From: Thermococcus sp.
GTDB taxonomy: Archaea; Methanobacteriota_B; Thermococci; Thermococcales; Thermococcaceae
Direction of reading: 5' to 3'
Length of the DNA: 64,000 nt
Assembly: GCF_017656495.1 (NCBI RefSeq)
Contig: NZ_JACDNS010000009.1
Location: forward strand, 19,824 to 83,823
The notes under the pieces were generated by a model that saw nothing but the letters and a program-made list of their open reading frames with translations, was not told where the DNA came from and did not search any database. Shown here in pieces: positions 63,955 through 64,000 of this stretch. The position numbers and the translations under genes were made by a program. Position 1 is the first letter of the stretch. Each line of letters opens with the position of its first letter.

Positions 63955-64000
63955 GGTACGGCGGTCATAGCGGCGGGGCTACACCCGGTCTCGTTTCGAT
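63955..64000 (+). rRNA. rrf: 5S ribosomal RNA, 5' part (continues beyond the right edge)
   Basis: The sequence GGTACGGCGGTCATAGCGGC followed by GGGGCTACACCCGGTCTCGT and TTCGAT matches the conserved 5' domain of archaeal 5S rRNA (helix I strand, then the loop with CACCCGGTCTCGTTTCGA). The exact first base could be off by a few positions. Confidence 0.93.

Overview
The window is from a hyperthermophilic euryarchaeon of the order Thermococcales (Thermococcus, Pyrococcus or Palaeococcus), probably a low-GC Thermococcus. The support is a three-subunit replication protein A (RPA41-RPA14-RPA32), aIF2 gamma, Rpo7/Spt4, S6e, S24e and S27ae, archaeal lipid synthesis (DGGGP synthase), DUF835, a Tk-subtilisin-like protease, archaeal BRE/TATA promoters with GGTG-type ribosome binding sites, and an unlinked 5S rRNA gene. 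Species cannot be decided from sequence reading alone.

About 1.6-27.8 kb is a dense cofactor and purine block. It holds purQ-purS-purP1-purD, purE, purT, purM, purC and purF; a nadB-nadA-nadC operon; a bacterial-style ribD-ribE-ribBA-ribH operon; a thiC-purC2-purP2-purO operon divergent from thi4; pdxS-pdxT; a third purP; and split GMP synthase. purL, purB and purA are not in the window. Both formyl transfers use the formate- and ATP-dependent enzymes PurT and PurP. Four promoters (purD, purT, purC, purP3) carry the same inverted repeat (TTGTTAAAAT / ATTTTAACAT) around the TATA box. The thiC-linked paralogue set lacks it, which suggests different control.

About 28-40.3 kb is one long minus-strand transcription unit. 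It encodes a secreted cyclase-fold repeat protein, a tubulin/FtsZ-superfamily GTPase (CetZ-like), a small membrane protein, a series of proteins with type IV-pilin-like (class III) N-termini ending in very large members (one with DUF2341 and a lectin-like region), and a DUF2101-like membrane protein. This looks like an undescribed cell-surface structure tied to a cytoskeletal GTPase.

About 40.4-46.2 kb is housekeeping: Taw1, a HemK-type methyltransferase, a subtilisin, S27ae, S24e, GTP-dependent dephospho-CoA kinase, Spt4, Rpo7 and pyrophosphatase.

About 46.2-53.3 kb is an accessory island on the minus strand. A 1083-residue secreted multidomain protein with a hydrophobic glycine-rich C-terminus is followed by a membrane protein. 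Short genes resembling detached C-termini of the large protein then alternate with further membrane proteins. At least three of the C-terminal-type proteins end in a shared Asn-Asn...Gly tail, and one 44-residue ORF repeats a segment of the large protein. This is the architecture of a polymorphic toxin/immunity cassette array and is my main candidate for a little-described system.

About 53.4-64 kb returns to information processing: PIN nuclease, aIF2 gamma, S6e, a secreted YiiX-like hydrolase, Sec61 beta, a PRC-barrel coiled-coil protein, EngB, an Lrp-like regulator, Clp1-type RNA kinase, DGGGP synthase, the RPA operon, ScpB and the start of 5S rRNA. No CRISPR array, insertion sequence or tRNA was seen.
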